Shown here piece after piece: positions 46,800-57,888 of a stretch of DNA of 64,000 bases. Both the position numbers and the translations under genes were made by a program. Position 1 is the stretch's first letter. Each line of letters begins with the position of its first letter. The notes under the pieces were generated by a model that did no database searches, was not told the DNA's origin, and saw only the letters and a program-made list of their open reading frames with translations. Source of the stretch: Branchinecta lynchi (lineage: Eukaryota; Arthropoda; Branchiopoda; Anostraca; Branchinectidae); NCBI GenBank assembly GCA_023053575.1, contig JAKZAP010000004.1, positions 21,877,252 to 21,941,251 of the forward strand, written 5' to 3'.

Positions 46800-48037
46800 C
46801 CCTTCGGCTCACAAGCTAGGACGATGAAATTTGGCAAACATATAAAGGACCTTACCCAATGGTGTAGGAAACATTCGTTTCCGGATTCAATCCCCCGTGG
46901 TGGGGATGGAGGAAGGGGGAATCCGGAAGCTTGTGGAATGCGGAAGTTGAGAACGGGTGACCATATTAGAACGAAACTTGATAGGTGGTAAGACAAGACG
47001 ATCTAGTTACGTGTCCGAACCGGATTGGGCCATCGGCGGGGAGTGGAGGGAGGAAAACTCTGGAACATGACCGGATATTTCCTAAAAATGCTCGGATTCG
47101 AGTGGAGCTTGACGGGAGGTAAGAGGAGATACTCTAGATGATCCAGATATGTGTCCGAACCGGATACGGCTACGGCGGGGGGAGTTGGAGGGGAGACCCG
47201 GAAAATTGATGTCATGCGTAAGGTTGAAACTTGCAAAAATTAAAAGGCCATATCCCGAAAGTGATAATCTAAGGGTCATTGCCGGAAATATTTTGGCAGG
47301 CAAAGGGGTCAAACGAGTGAACGACAGGAATCAAACTTGGAATGTATAGGATGGTCATATCCCACAGATGATCCTTTTGTGGTCCAGCCCGGCCTCTGTG
47401 GGGAGGAGATAGGGAGCAGGCCGCGGGGTACCTGAAGTTTCCCAGGAATGCAAGTGAAACTTGATGAGTGGTAAGAGCCAGTAAACTAGATGATCTATTT
47501 AAGTGTCGGAACCGGATTGACGATTTGGGGGAGCTGGAGGGGAGGAGCTGGAGGGGGGGGGGTCCCAGAATGTTCTGACACAGTTCAAACGAGTGGAGCA
47601 AATGGGATGAAACTTGGTTCGTAGTTCGTAGATGGATTCTTTAGCCCGTCATTTATATTTAGTGTCAAAGAAGGGGATTCCGAATTAAGAGTAAAAAATA
47701 TGTCTAACAAGCTAATAACAGAACAATGCAAAACGGATAAGTCAACTCAATTTTACGAAAGGGTCCTCTTTTGACACTGACTATAGGCCAGGATCGTATC
47801 CAGGAATTAATTTCGGAGGGGTCTTCCCTGCGGATCGGACCTAAGCAAACAGCACTAAAAAGATATAGATACCATGTTAAAATCTATAAAAAAGCGAGTA
47901 TTTTTTTTTAAGTTTCGAAGGTAGTTGCAACCCCCACTATAAGCCTTGATCTGTTTCTAGAATTTAAAAGTAAAAGTATTTAATGGTCAGGATCAAACAT
48001 TAAATGTTTGGGATCCCATCGAAACCTTTGGTCTTGA
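46800..48037 (+). repeat. Degenerate tandem repeats ending in a family A tail
   Basis: Units with GATGAAAYTTGG, TGTCCGAACCGGATT and GGGGAGTGGAGG-like words recur near 46825, 46975, 47100, 47230, 47330, 47460 and 47605. The stretch finishes with GGGATCCCATCGAAACC and TTTGGTCTTG, the family A tail. This links the GATGAAACTTG-type repeats to family A as a diverged relative. Confidence 0.65.
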
Positions 48038-48177
48038 TTTTAACAGATCCCTAAGAACTTCATTTTAGGATCCCAAAACGCAGTGACGCACCACCATCCT
48101 TTGAACAATGGTGTTAGAAGTGAGACCTCGCCTATCACTCGCCCATCCTCTCAACAGCAGCCCTACATTTAGCAGTG

Positions 48178-48297
48178 CAAAACGGATACATCCGCTGATT
48201 TTATTAGAGCTATTTTTCGGCCCTTCTTGGCAAGGGTACTCTTCAGTCTAAACGGCCAAATATACCTCTAATAAAATTCAGCCGACTTATCCGTTTC
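48178..48297 (-). repeat. Inverted repeat enclosing a hammerhead-like core
   Basis: The arms 48181-48209 and 48266-48295 are inverted copies of about 30 bases (CTGATTTTATTAGAG against CTCTAATAAAATTCAG, extending to AACGGATA). On the minus strand the loop reads CTGAAGA, then a stem-capable CCCTTGCCAAGAAGGG, then GAAA, which fits the CUGANGA...GAAA pattern of hammerhead ribozymes. Activity is untested, and the junction to stems I and III is imperfect. Confidence 0.5.
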
Positions 48298-48900
48298 TTA
48301 CTTTCAAACATGATTCGCAGTCAGCTTGGACTGACGGAATATGTGCCTGTATTTAGGGGTGGGGGAGGGGATAAAAAACCGGAACCTCACAATGTCTTGA
48401 TCAAGTCGTTCAGAGTGTAAATAGTAGGATAAGTTGGCCTGCTTGGCGACCTATCCGTTTTGTTTTTCTGCTGGGTCGATACTACGGACAAAATCTGGTG
48501 AAAACCGGAAATTCGGAAGGCCATTACGCATTCTGCCGTTTTTGGGCTTCAGTTTCATTCAGTTTCACTGGACTAAATTTAAAGACAAAAAATAAACAAT
48601 TAACATTCCTGCCAGCAAAGCACAAAAGCTAGGGCAGGGTAAGAAAAGTGTCGCCCAAAGGTAAGGAAACATAGACAATGGATCTTCCGAGCTTCGTTTT
48701 CATACTGAGCCGACAGTTCAGTCAAATTCGCCGGGATCACGGGTAAACGGTTATTCCTGCGTCCAGCTGTTGTGTGGGTTTAGGGACACGAATAGGGATC
48801 CATATATTTGATTCGCGTTCTTACAGGGTAGGTAGGTTTCTTATGACGTACATGTTTACGAGATTTGGCTAAGACAGGAAACCTATTATAAACCCAGTGT
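48298..48900. other. No gene recognised
   Basis: Contains one decayed family A-like line near 48350-48380 (TTTAGGGGTGGGGGAGGGG). Otherwise anonymous. Confidence 0.4.
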
Positions 48901-48959
48901 TCCTTGGAACAATTCACTATTGCGAGCGCTGTAGCAGCTTTCGGTTTTCGGTTTCAGGT

Positions 48960-50000
48960 TTTCACCGAATTTTGTAGAGCTCATAACTCGTGAACCAGTG
49001 CAAGTATCAAAGTTCAAACTTGGTACGCTAGTGAGTATTGGGGTCTAGTTGTGCCTTTTGGGGGTCCCATCCCCCACCCTAACCCGATTCAGGGGCAAAT
49101 GGGCCCAGTCAATAAAGTTCATAACTTGACCAGAACTGGACATAGGACGATGAAATTCCTTGGACGTGTAGATCCTAGGGCTGGGAAATTGCTTTTAAAG
49201 TTGCACCTCCCCCACCCACCCCGTTCATGGAAAACTGGGCCCAGATTGCCCCAGGAGTAAAGTTCGTTACCCTTGCCAGGAATTAACAGGTATCAAGTTG
49301 AAACTTTGTAGGATTGTGAGCATTGGGGTCTCTTTTTACTTGTTGCGGGTCCCAAACCCCACCCCCACTTGGTTCAGGGGCAATTGGGCTCAGATTGCCC
49401 ATTTTTTCATGTTTTTAATTCGACAGTAACTGGAGATAAAGGCGATGAAATTCCTTTGTGCTTTCGGATCATCGGGACCGCGGAGAGTTGAACCAACCCT
49501 CCCCTCCCCGATCATGGGCAAGTGGGCCCAAAATCGCCCATGAAAAAGTTTTTGACCCGAGATAGGAATCAAACTCTAAGCTGGTATACTTGACGAAAAA
49601 AGGTATAAATATGCATTTTGATGGGTCCCGCCCCCCCCCCCCCTCCCGTTCATGGGCAGCTGGGCCCGGATTTCCGATGAGTTTAGTTCGTCTATTACAG
49701 GTCTCAAGTCCCACTCTTGTATATTATGGGTGATATATCTATGGATGAAGATTTGGTGTAACATCAACAAATAAGACGACGCGACGTACTTTAATCTTTA
49801 ATGAACAGTTGGAAACTGGACTGTTTTGTCATATGATCGATGATATGCCGTTCTTAAACCCCCACCCCAACCCGATTCAGGGGCAAATGTGCCCAGATGC
49901 CCAGTGAATAAAGTTCATAACTTGAAATTCCGTGGACGTGTAGATCCTAGGGCTGGGAAATTGGGAAAAACTTCCCCCACCACTTGGTTCAGGGGTTAAC
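48960..50000 (+). repeat. Degenerate tandem array, units of about 130-150 bp
   Basis: Each unit has AAAGTTCATAACTTGA-like, GTAGATCCTAGGGCTGGG-like and CCCACCCCGATTCAGGGGCA-like segments, with C-rich runs. Units recur near 48976, 49109, 49259, 49413, 49551 and 49905. Open frames on the minus strand (49390-49770) are incidental. Confidence 0.7.
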
Positions 50001-50096
50001 ATCAACAAATAAGACGACGCGACGTACTTTAATCTTTAATGAACAGTTGGAAACTGGACTGTTTTGTCATATGACTGATGATATGCCGTTCTTAAC
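49759..50096. repeat. Direct repeat of about 100 bp flanking one array unit
   Basis: TAACATCAACAAATAAGACG through GATATGCCGTTCTTAA occurs at 49759-49857 and again at 49997-50096 with a two-base difference (ATCGATG against ACTGATG). One array unit of about 138 bp lies between the copies. Confidence 0.9.
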
Positions 50097-50705
50097 GAAT
50101 TTTGACAAAGGGGGCATTACTCTGCTACGAATTGGTTTATTACACTTGTTATTACCTTGCTAATGGACAAGAGGTTTAAAGGGTGGGACTGGCAGGCAGA
50201 CCATTCAGTGTCCGAATAAATGCTATTCGTGCAAGATCTTCAACATTTCTTTGGATTCATACTGGCGGTTTGTTTACATTTAAAGCTTTTAAAGGGGGGT
50301 GATTACAAGGTTATTTCAATACTTGTTTGGTTGTTGGGGAAGAAAAATGTCTTGGTTCTAAAGCTGTTTGTATATAAATGTGATAAACATTTTACTTTTA
50401 CACTCCACGTCTGAGCGCTTACGCACTTGTTGTATAGTCTATGTATTCTGTTTGTATTTCTGTAGTGATGGGGACAACCGAAAAGCTTAACGCCAATGTA
50501 ATAAGTAACTAAATAGATAACAATCATCTGACCTTTGAAGGATACTAATTCTGATTTTCAGTACTTTCGCCATGGCGTCCACTTTTAACACCAATTCATC
50601 TTAAAAAATAGCGATTCCAAGCTGCCATTTAAACTCCCCCCCCCATCCACACAGCTAAAGACGAGATGGCGGCCTGCTAGGGTTACAGATAAGAAAACAA
50701 CATAC

Positions 50706-51011
50706 CTGCGGCGACGCCTGGAGATCTTCATTGTCATCCATCCAACTGTCAATCGACTGAAGTGTCGACTTCGCTTTCTGCTCTCTATTATTCCGTTCTT
50801 TCTTATAGTCATCCGAATGCCTCTTCAGATGCTCGACAAAGTTGACATAATCTTTAGGGATCGATGCCAAAAGGGAGGCTGACACATGCATGTTGAGCCG
50901 TTCAGGTAGCATATAAGGCTTCAGCCAGCCAACGAGAGGGGTCGGCCCAGCAATGTAGGGGATCTTCCGATGATAAAAGAGAAGACCATCGATGTTTTCC
51001 ACCCCCCATTT
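50706..51011 (-). CDS. SNUPN: Snurportin-1, exon 6
   Basis: Residues 236-337, between the acceptor TTCACAG at 51012 and the donor GTATGT at 50705, phase 0 at both ends. It contains the signature NIDGLLFYHRK followed by GPTPLVGWLKPYM (257-269), the C-terminal half of the cap-binding fold. In the human protein the tryptophan of the equivalent GWLRPYM motif stacks on the trimethylguanosine cap; here it is Trp264. The remainder is charged and probably flexible. Human snurportin-1 is 360 residues, so only about 20 residues should follow. If the donor is not used, the frame reads on 17 codons to a stop at 50655. Otherwise a final exon lies between about 43100 and 50700 and was not identified. Confidence 0.92.
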
Positions 51012-52154
51012 CTGTGAAGAAAGGATCAAGATTATTCATGGTTTGACACTGCCGAAGCAACTGGCGGCAATTTCACAGCCACGATGTTATTAACTACTAT
51101 TTAGGCACATTAGTTGGTGAGCTGTTGGATCCTCTTGCCGGGAGCTTCATAAGGCTAATGATATTACGGATCGCGTGTCCTCCGGCCCCTTTCTTTTACA
51201 CGGATTTGGTGGTGGTGAGGCCAACGATGTCACTATCGGAGAACAATCAAAGAATAGCCTATGGCGAAGCTATTGTACTGTCTGACTGTCAGGCCGAGAA
51301 TCTATACCCAGAGTACGGTATTTCAGTAAACCATAGTTAAGTGAAGGACCAACCCAGTCAAATGTAAACACTGTACTAGCGGCAGACTGAAGTACTGGGG
51401 ACACGGCCATGTTTAGTATTATAATGGAAACTCAGTATTTACTGACAATAATAATAAATGCGTCAAGGCTATTGATCTTTAAACAGCTGGTCGAAAGCAA
51501 TGGCTTTACAAACCTTATTCGTGTGCAAGTTGACCACTGAGTTCTCGAGAATTGATTTAGTCACTCATTTAGTATTGCCATTTAGATATTCATTGACGAA
51601 TTCTAAATAGCCACATGAGCATTGGTAGGCTAAGAAGTTTCGACAGTTGAGGACGGTCGAATATTGCCTTGGCCTCAGACACTTAGTTGGCAAGTCGGTT
51701 AAAATACGCAAACAAATTGGATAGTCGGTCAGCAATCGGCTGGAGGACAAGGTACCTCGGCGATATGACTTGTGCCAATCTGTTTCGGCAGTCAACTACA
51801 GCACTTCTGACTTTCGAACTTTGTTAAAGCAAGTTTCAATAACGGCCATCTTGTTGTGAAAACAAAGCTAGTCTGTCCTGGCCGTCGACAGTCACCTGGA
51901 TTAGACCGAGTTTTAGACATTTTGTTTTGCAGGATCAGGTACGTGCGTATTTCCATCTAGCGGCTCTTTTTCATTAGGAATCACACATGGCGGGACGCCA
52001 GATAGCTCAATAATCTTCCGCGTTTTTTCTTAACTTCAGTTATTCTGTGGGTATGACTCCTACGATCGCATATCAAAAGTCGTAAGTAAGTTCACAGAGG
52101 AGAAGTTGGTTCAGAAGCTACACATCGATATGCGAAAGCACGAAGTAGACTTAC
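51012..52154 (-). other. SNUPN intron 5
   Basis: Runs from the donor GTAAGT at 52154 to the acceptor at 51012. An AAT tract followed by GCGTCAAGGC lies at about 51449. No second gene is seen. Confidence 0.7.
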
Positions 52155-52307
52155 CTTTTCCAATGACGAAAGTTGTTGCCCAAGCGTATCGGCTACGTAT
52201 GGAAATGATGGGGCAGCAATGAAAGGATACGGATTCACCTTGGATGGACGATCAAGTCCTTTCGTCTCCTCCAGCTTCGAAGCCAACCAAACGAATCGAA
52301 ATTCAGT
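52155..52307 (-). CDS. SNUPN: Snurportin-1, exon 5
   Basis: Residues 185-235 (51 codons), acceptor ATTCAG at 52308 and donor GTAAGT at 52154, phase 0 on both sides. TEFRFVWLASKLEE and later NPYPFIAAPSFPY align with TDFRFYWMHSKL and NPFKFVGLKNFPC in vertebrate snurportins. It belongs to the m3G-cap-binding domain, which shares the nucleotidyl-transferase-like fold of mRNA guanylyltransferases. Confidence 0.92.
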
Positions 52308-52842
52308 CTGAATATAAATAAACTCATTGTCATGTTAGCTTCGTTGCCATCCGTTGCCATCTTCTTTGGCATTTGGCCATCGGCTAATCTCAGGCGCAAA
52401 TCAAACAGAGACAGTCCTAGGATGTCTCCCTTCACAGAGTGCTTTGCTCCCTGAAGAGACCGAACTTTGGCCCTGAGACATTAACATTAGCCGATCTGAG
52501 TTAGGCATACTTAACTGCTCAATACTGTATTTGTCGCAGGAAGTCCCCGGACCCACCCTCACACGTAACTAGTATACCATACTTCGCTAAAGCTTATGGA
52601 CTTGGACTCGTCTCGAGACGCCTTTTTAACGGACTCGGACTCATTTCGTCTCGAAGTCAGGCCGAATCAAGAGCCCAAGTAGATGTCCCGGCAAATTTAA
52701 AATGAAGTGGAATATCCACTGAAGATATTTTTGTGCATACTCTATATATGAAGATATAGTTGCTTATTTGAAAGAATAGTGTTAGCGCTCAGGGCGTGAC
52801 TCGGTATCGAGACACCTTTTCACGTACTCGGTCTCGTAAGGT
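52308..52842. other. SNUPN intron 4, 3' part: no recognisable feature
   Basis: Contains GACTCGGACTCG-type words also seen near 57015 and 57430. Nothing else can be supported. Confidence 0.4.
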
Positions 52843-53620
52843 AAGAAAGAAATAGAAAACCGTGATTTTCGTTTTTTTTTTATTGATCAGCTAATTATCC
52901 CTCTAGGATGATGTGCGAGGGATAAATATAAATTCGGATATTTCGGTTGCACTTCCGGCAAACCGTCCTCAGCGAAAAACAAAACAACTAAATCGTAAAA
53001 TCCAACACAATACCAACAGAAAAGTTATGCGGAACCAACAAAACATACAACGATATGTAACTAAAAATCAGAAGAACGATGCTGATTGAAGCGAAAAACA
53101 AATTCAAATAAAATAACGAATATTAAAATGTGCGTGTTAAAAGTGTATATGTACAAATCTGTGATTATTTTACAATTCTCTCAAACTCTGTTCTGTGAAG
53201 TTATTTGTACAGTGATGGGTAAAGCGAAGGATTATACAATGGCTAAGTGAAAGCTTCTGCGCTTTCCCAGGGAACTGGTAAATTGTAAATAGACACAGAA
53301 TTCAGAATTGTACACTTTCAACACGCACATTTTAATATTCGTTATTTTATTTGAATTTGTTTACCGTTTCAATCAGCATCGTTCTTCTGGTTTTTAGTTA
53401 CATATCTTTGTATGTTTTGTTGGTTCCGCATCACTTTTCTGTTGGTATTGTGTTGGATTTTATGATTTGGTTGTTTGTTTTTCGCTGAGGACCGTTTGCT
53501 GGAAGTGCAACCGAAATATCCAAATTTATATTTATCCCTCGCACATCATCCTATATAGAGGGATAATTAGTTGATCAATAAAAAAAAAAAACGAAAATCA
53601 AGGTTTTCTATTTCTTTCGT
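52843..53620. mobile_element. 780-bp near-palindrome (long inverted repeat)
   Basis: The left arm 52843-53150 and right arm about 53304-53620 are inverted copies over roughly 310 bp. Matched blocks include GAAATAGAAAACC, TTATCCCTC, GTCCTCAGCGAAAAACAA and CGCACATTTTAATATTCGTT, and about 150 bp of loop separates them. Each arm contains a CTGAGGA...CCGAAATATC motif like that in Penelope-like element terminal repeats. No coding capacity was seen. It lies inside a SNUPN intron, so the pre-mRNA could form a long double strand. Confidence 0.85.
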
Positions 53621-53903
53621 AATGAATGGTCAGCTTGGCTTCAAACCTTATATTCGTAAGGTATCGTAAGGCAAGGTGCAATTTTAATGGCAAATATAAA
53701 TAAACCTGGTGTTTCTCAAAAGCATCAGACATGCCAGTGGCATAAAAAATGACGCTTCACTAATTCTGATGGGTTTGTAAAAAATATTAATACAATTCTA
53801 GCCTAGGACATTGTAAAGAAAAACAAACGATCAACTATCACACACCAACACTAAAATTTAAGGACAACACGAGAATTTACGACAACAGACATATTACTAA
53901 AGA

Positions 53904-55739
53904 AACAAGACCAAAGGTTTCGATGGGATCCCAAAAATTCAATATCTGATCCAGACAACTGGTTCAAGGTTCAAGGTTCAAGGTTTAATTTACACTTCTG
54001 TATAAAATCAAAATAAATAGGGTCAAGCCGGGGACACAAGGTCGATTGACAAAAACCCGGTACAATATATAACAAACATATTTTACCTATAACTAATTAC
54101 ATAAATAAATGTTAATAATTCCATGACTCATCACCAGACGGGAACCCGCCCCACAAACCCACCGACACTCGGCAAGATCAACCCGAAATCCCAAAAAAAA
54201 AAAAAAATACCCAATGCGCAAGCGAGGGTTACCGATAGCCGGCAACTAATATGGACCCCAACCAAAACATATCAACAACAAACAAATAAAAATTTACTTT
54301 AATTTTTTTTTTTATCGATGATTCTTGAATTTATTTATAAGTATAGAATGAAGTTGCTTTTTTATATTTGGAAGAGATTTACTGATATCAATATATTGTA
54401 AATAAAGATGCCATGAACCCGTGATTGAAAAATATGGTGAGAACCGCGATCTCTCAGTGGTTAATTTAAGGTGCTGCATTTTCCATTTATGACGGGTTTC
54501 ATAAGCATGGTCAGGTTGCTCAGGGAAAAAATTACTCGAACGAAAGTACGAAGGTAGTTCCGACCGGTCATATTTTACCTTAAATAAAAAAGAATGGAGA
54601 GTGAATAATTCTGAAACAGGCAAAATATTGGTTAACAAATATAGAGTAGACTGGGTCTTGTCTTAGCCTGGGTCTTGTCTTAGCCAGATCCAGTCATCAC
54701 CAGACTCCTTGAACATTTTTACAATAAAATTCAGAAACAGATTAAGGCCAAATAGCTAATCACCTGAGAAAACCAAGTTCAGATATGAATTCAGCATGTG
54801 TGTTTACCCCTATAAGTTCATGTCTGTTTTGACGAAAACTTCCTGCCAATTTCCCGGTTTCGGCCGAACTCCAGAACTACTTGTCCGGCGAAAAAAGAAA
54901 GCTCAAAGACGAAATCAGGGTATCTTTTTTCCACAGTAATGAACATCTAATCAACTTCAAATAAAAATTTAACTTATAACAAATTTTCCGACTCCAGCCG
55001 GATTCCGGTCGAACTATATGTCCGGGTAAAATATTGTTGTCATACAGGGACTCAGAGTCTCTTCTTACCCCTAAATCGCTTATCTAATCAACTAGAAATA
55101 AAACTTTAACTTTCAACAGTTTTCCGGTTTTGGCCGGATTCCGGGCGAACTACATGTCCGGGTAGAAAATTGTTTTCACATAAGTCTTCAGCATGTCTTC
55201 TTGCCCTAAATCGAACATCTAATTAACTCCAAATAAAACTTTTAATTTTGACAAACTTTCCGGTTTGAGCCGGATTCCGGTCGAAATACTTGTCCGTCGA
55301 GAAAATAGTTTTCACCATCGTCTCCAGCATGTCGTCCTTCCTCTAAATCGAACATCTAATCAACTTCAAATAAAACTTTTACTTTCAACAAACTTTCCGG
55401 TTTTGGCCGGATTCCGGGCGAACTACTTGTCCGATGACAAAATGGTTTTCACCATCGTGTTCATCATGTCTTCTTAATCCATAATCGACTATCACATTAG
55501 CTGTTTCAAAATATTCTGTTTGCCCCTTAATTTGAACCCCCTCCCTCACCCTTAAATGTAGGGCTACAAAGCCCATCTACGAACTTGACTGGTCCGACGA
55601 CCCAACGAATCCTCACACCAAGTTTCATCAAAATATCTCATTCCCTTCGAGAGTTATTGTGCTTACAGACGGACGGACAGACGGACAACTTTTGCGATGT
55701 CATAGGTATCCCTCCACTTACGTTTTGGGATCCCAAAAA
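53904..55739 (-). repeat. Family A repeat split by a LINE insertion
   Basis: Minus-strand copy with tail AACAAGACCAAAGG at 53904, body units, and a complete head ending CGTTTTGGGATCCC at about 55734. It is interrupted at 53963-54649. Beyond the insertion a 17-bp segment, TGGGTCTTGTCTTAGCC, is tandemly duplicated (54652-54685). Confidence 0.9.
53963..54649 (-). pseudogene. 5'-truncated LINE inserted in family A
   Basis: Its 3' end is a TTCAAGG tandem (53963-53986), and ACTGG flanks it on both sides (53958-53962 and 54650-54654) as a short target duplication. The minus frame 54312-54638 resembles the C-terminal end of a LINE polymerase (FFPEQPDHAYETRHK, then RFSPYFSITGSWHLY and a KSLPNIKKQL-type helix). 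Only this end of the element was inserted. Confidence 0.75.
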
Positions 55740-56970
55740 TGAAAAATAAAAAAGGTTTGCGACATGGGTTTAATCTTCATCCGAGAACTAACAAAAATGA
55801 ATCAATTAAATCAGACAGAAGAAATATAATTGCTAGATAACATAAATCTTTTTAGAGGTATTTTAAAAACTTTCCTACCTTCGGACACTCTAACAGTTTC
55901 AGGCAATGAATTCCATACTTCTAAACCTGTATGACGAATAGAAAAGCTAGACCTGTAGAAGGATAACAAATGTTAGAAACATTGGACCGCCGTATTGTCT
56001 TATAGTCATGAAATTGACTGTTCAGGGAAAAAAGAATTTTAAAATCAGCAGGTAGTGAATCTTCTAGAAGATAACGGTAAACAAGTGTTGCAATATTCCA
56101 GTCTCTAATCTGACGGAGATTTAAAGTAAAAAGACCAGGCAAAATATGAGGAACTGAAGAAGAAAATGGAAAACCATAAATTGCTCTAATTGATTTGTTT
56201 TGTAGGATTTGAAAAGATAAGAATGGACCAGGGAGAAATAAATCAGTCGAAGTATGAATTGTGGAAGACAACATCTGAGGCAGGAGAGCATACCAATATT
56301 TCCGCTCAACTTAAGAGCCAAAGCATCGGTGTGCTGCTTGAAAGAAAGATTTTCATCAAGGATAAGGCCAAGATATTTAAAATTAGAAGAAGCAAAGAAA
56401 GCAAAAGTTTACCAGAAACTGAAACTGAACCAGACCGAGAGAAAAGCATGTAGCGAAATTTTTTCGCGTTTACAGCTAGTAAATTAGATGTAAACCAGTC
56501 AGAAGAAATCGAAAGAGCTCAATTAAGAACACTAAACAACTGAATCAAATCTGAACGCGAACCAAACATCACAGTGTCGTCCGCAAACATGATAACTTTG
56601 ATAAAAGGCATATATTCTGGAAGGTCATTAATGAATAGTAGGCACAAAGTGGGTCCAAGGACAGACCCCCGTGTGATACTCCAACTTTTATAGGAAATTC
56701 ATCTGAAAGCTCGCCAACTTGCCTACAAGAGAAACTTCCCTTGGATAGGTAAGAGGCAAAAAAATCAAGTGTCTTTTCTTCAATGCCATACTGTTTCAGT
56801 TTATCAAGCAAAATCCCATGGTCAGTTGAGTCAAATGTATCAATAAAAACTGCACAAGCGTGTTGACTAGTGTCAAGAGCATTATTGATCGACAAAAGAA
56901 GATTATAGATAGCAAGCTCATTTGACCGATCTTTCTGAAATCCAAACTGATTTTCATTGCTGACTGAATG
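55740..56970 (-). pseudogene. LINE reverse transcriptase pseudogene in SNUPN intron
   Basis: On the minus strand from about 56960 it reads ENQFGFQKDRSNELAIYNLL, then AVFIDTFDSTDHGILLDKL (first catalytic aspartate region). After a frameshift near 56670 it continues with LGPTLCLLFINDLPEYMPF and FADDT (the YADD box). The thumb and C-terminal block follows at 55921-56274 (LQNKSIRAIYGFPF). It has at least one frameshift and lacks the endonuclease. It abuts the head of the family A copy at 55739. Confidence 0.85.
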
Positions 56971-57109
56971 GTTTACTAAGTAAGAATCCTTTGTCTCGAA
57001 GGATTTTGCCCAGGACTCGGACTCGTCTTGACTCGTGAGAAAGACTTTGGTGACGGACTTGGGAATTCTGGACTCGAGAACAGCTTTGTACTTCGCCGTC
57101 TAAACTTAC

Positions 57110-57313
57110 GTCACACTCGGCTACGGCATGTCCATTCCACATCAACACATCTAAGACAAAATAAGTCTGCATTGTCTCCGAATATATACAATCAAGAAGT
57201 GTCAGAGAACCATGAGCTCTCCCTCCCGACTGGGAATTCCTCTGACCATGAGGAAGGTAGGAGGGATGAGAGGCAAGAAACCAACCGGATCGTGAGTAGG
57301 CTGTTGTCTTACC
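57110..57313 (-). CDS. SNUPN: Snurportin-1, exon 4
   Basis: Residues 117-184 (68 codons), acceptor TTTCCAG at 57314 and donor GTAAGT at 57109, phase 0. GKTTAYSRSGWFL and YLPHGQRNS align with the human segments around SAYTKSGY and LLPGGNRRNS. LDCIYSETMQTYFVLDVLMW then matches [20 protein letters not shown], the centre of the cap-binding domain. Other frames overlapping this exon are shadows. Confidence 0.93.
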
Positions 57314-57880
57314 CTGGAAAAAAAAACTGGATCAGCAATATCAGCATGTTTGCCTTCTAACGAGTCTTCGAAATCTTCAAACGAGAAGCTTCGCACTTTA
57401 CTTTCCCCGATTTTAATGTAGGAAGCAATCTAAGGACTCGGTCTTTCGCCAACTGCACATTCGGACCAACTTTTAGGAGTCATAATCGATAAGGCGTAAT
57501 CTACGACACGTAATCTACGAAATCGGTAAGGCTATCGTAAATTCCAATTGTTATCAGCGTGCTCACTACCGTTCGATAGCAAAAACGGAAGAAGGCAGAG
57601 ACAGAAATGTATGGGTGGAACGGAATTTTCTCGGTTTGCTTTATATGAGTGTTATGCAATTTTCGCCTCGATGCCCTTTCTTTTAGTTTAATTGGTCGAT
57701 TTTGTAGGAGTCATACTTACAAAACAAGAGAAGGAAAGAGGTTTCATTTGTGTATAGTATGCTCATTATAAGTAACGAGACAGCTAACGGCAGATCAGAA
57801 GAAAGCGAGAGCCTGGAAAGAGCTTAATCGGCTGCACATTCTCCATATTATCTAGTCCTTTTATCTCGACGTGCCATATA
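57314..57880. other. SNUPN intron 3, 5' of the MITE: no feature
   Basis: Anonymous sequence between exon 4 and the hAT-type MITE. Confidence 0.4.
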
Positions 57881-57888
57881 TTTATGTC

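Noticed and set aside
46593..46996. Overlapping 126-132-codon frames on both strands
   Set aside because: No recognisable domain, no splice context, and they overlap the degenerate repeat array at 46.8 kb onwards.
56954..57396. Two separate minus-strand frames at 56954-57172 and 57202-57396 as independent genes
   Set aside because: Reading the third frame between the acceptor at 57314 and the donor at 57109 gives an uninterrupted match to snurportin-1. The listed frames are partial or shifted readings of exon 4.
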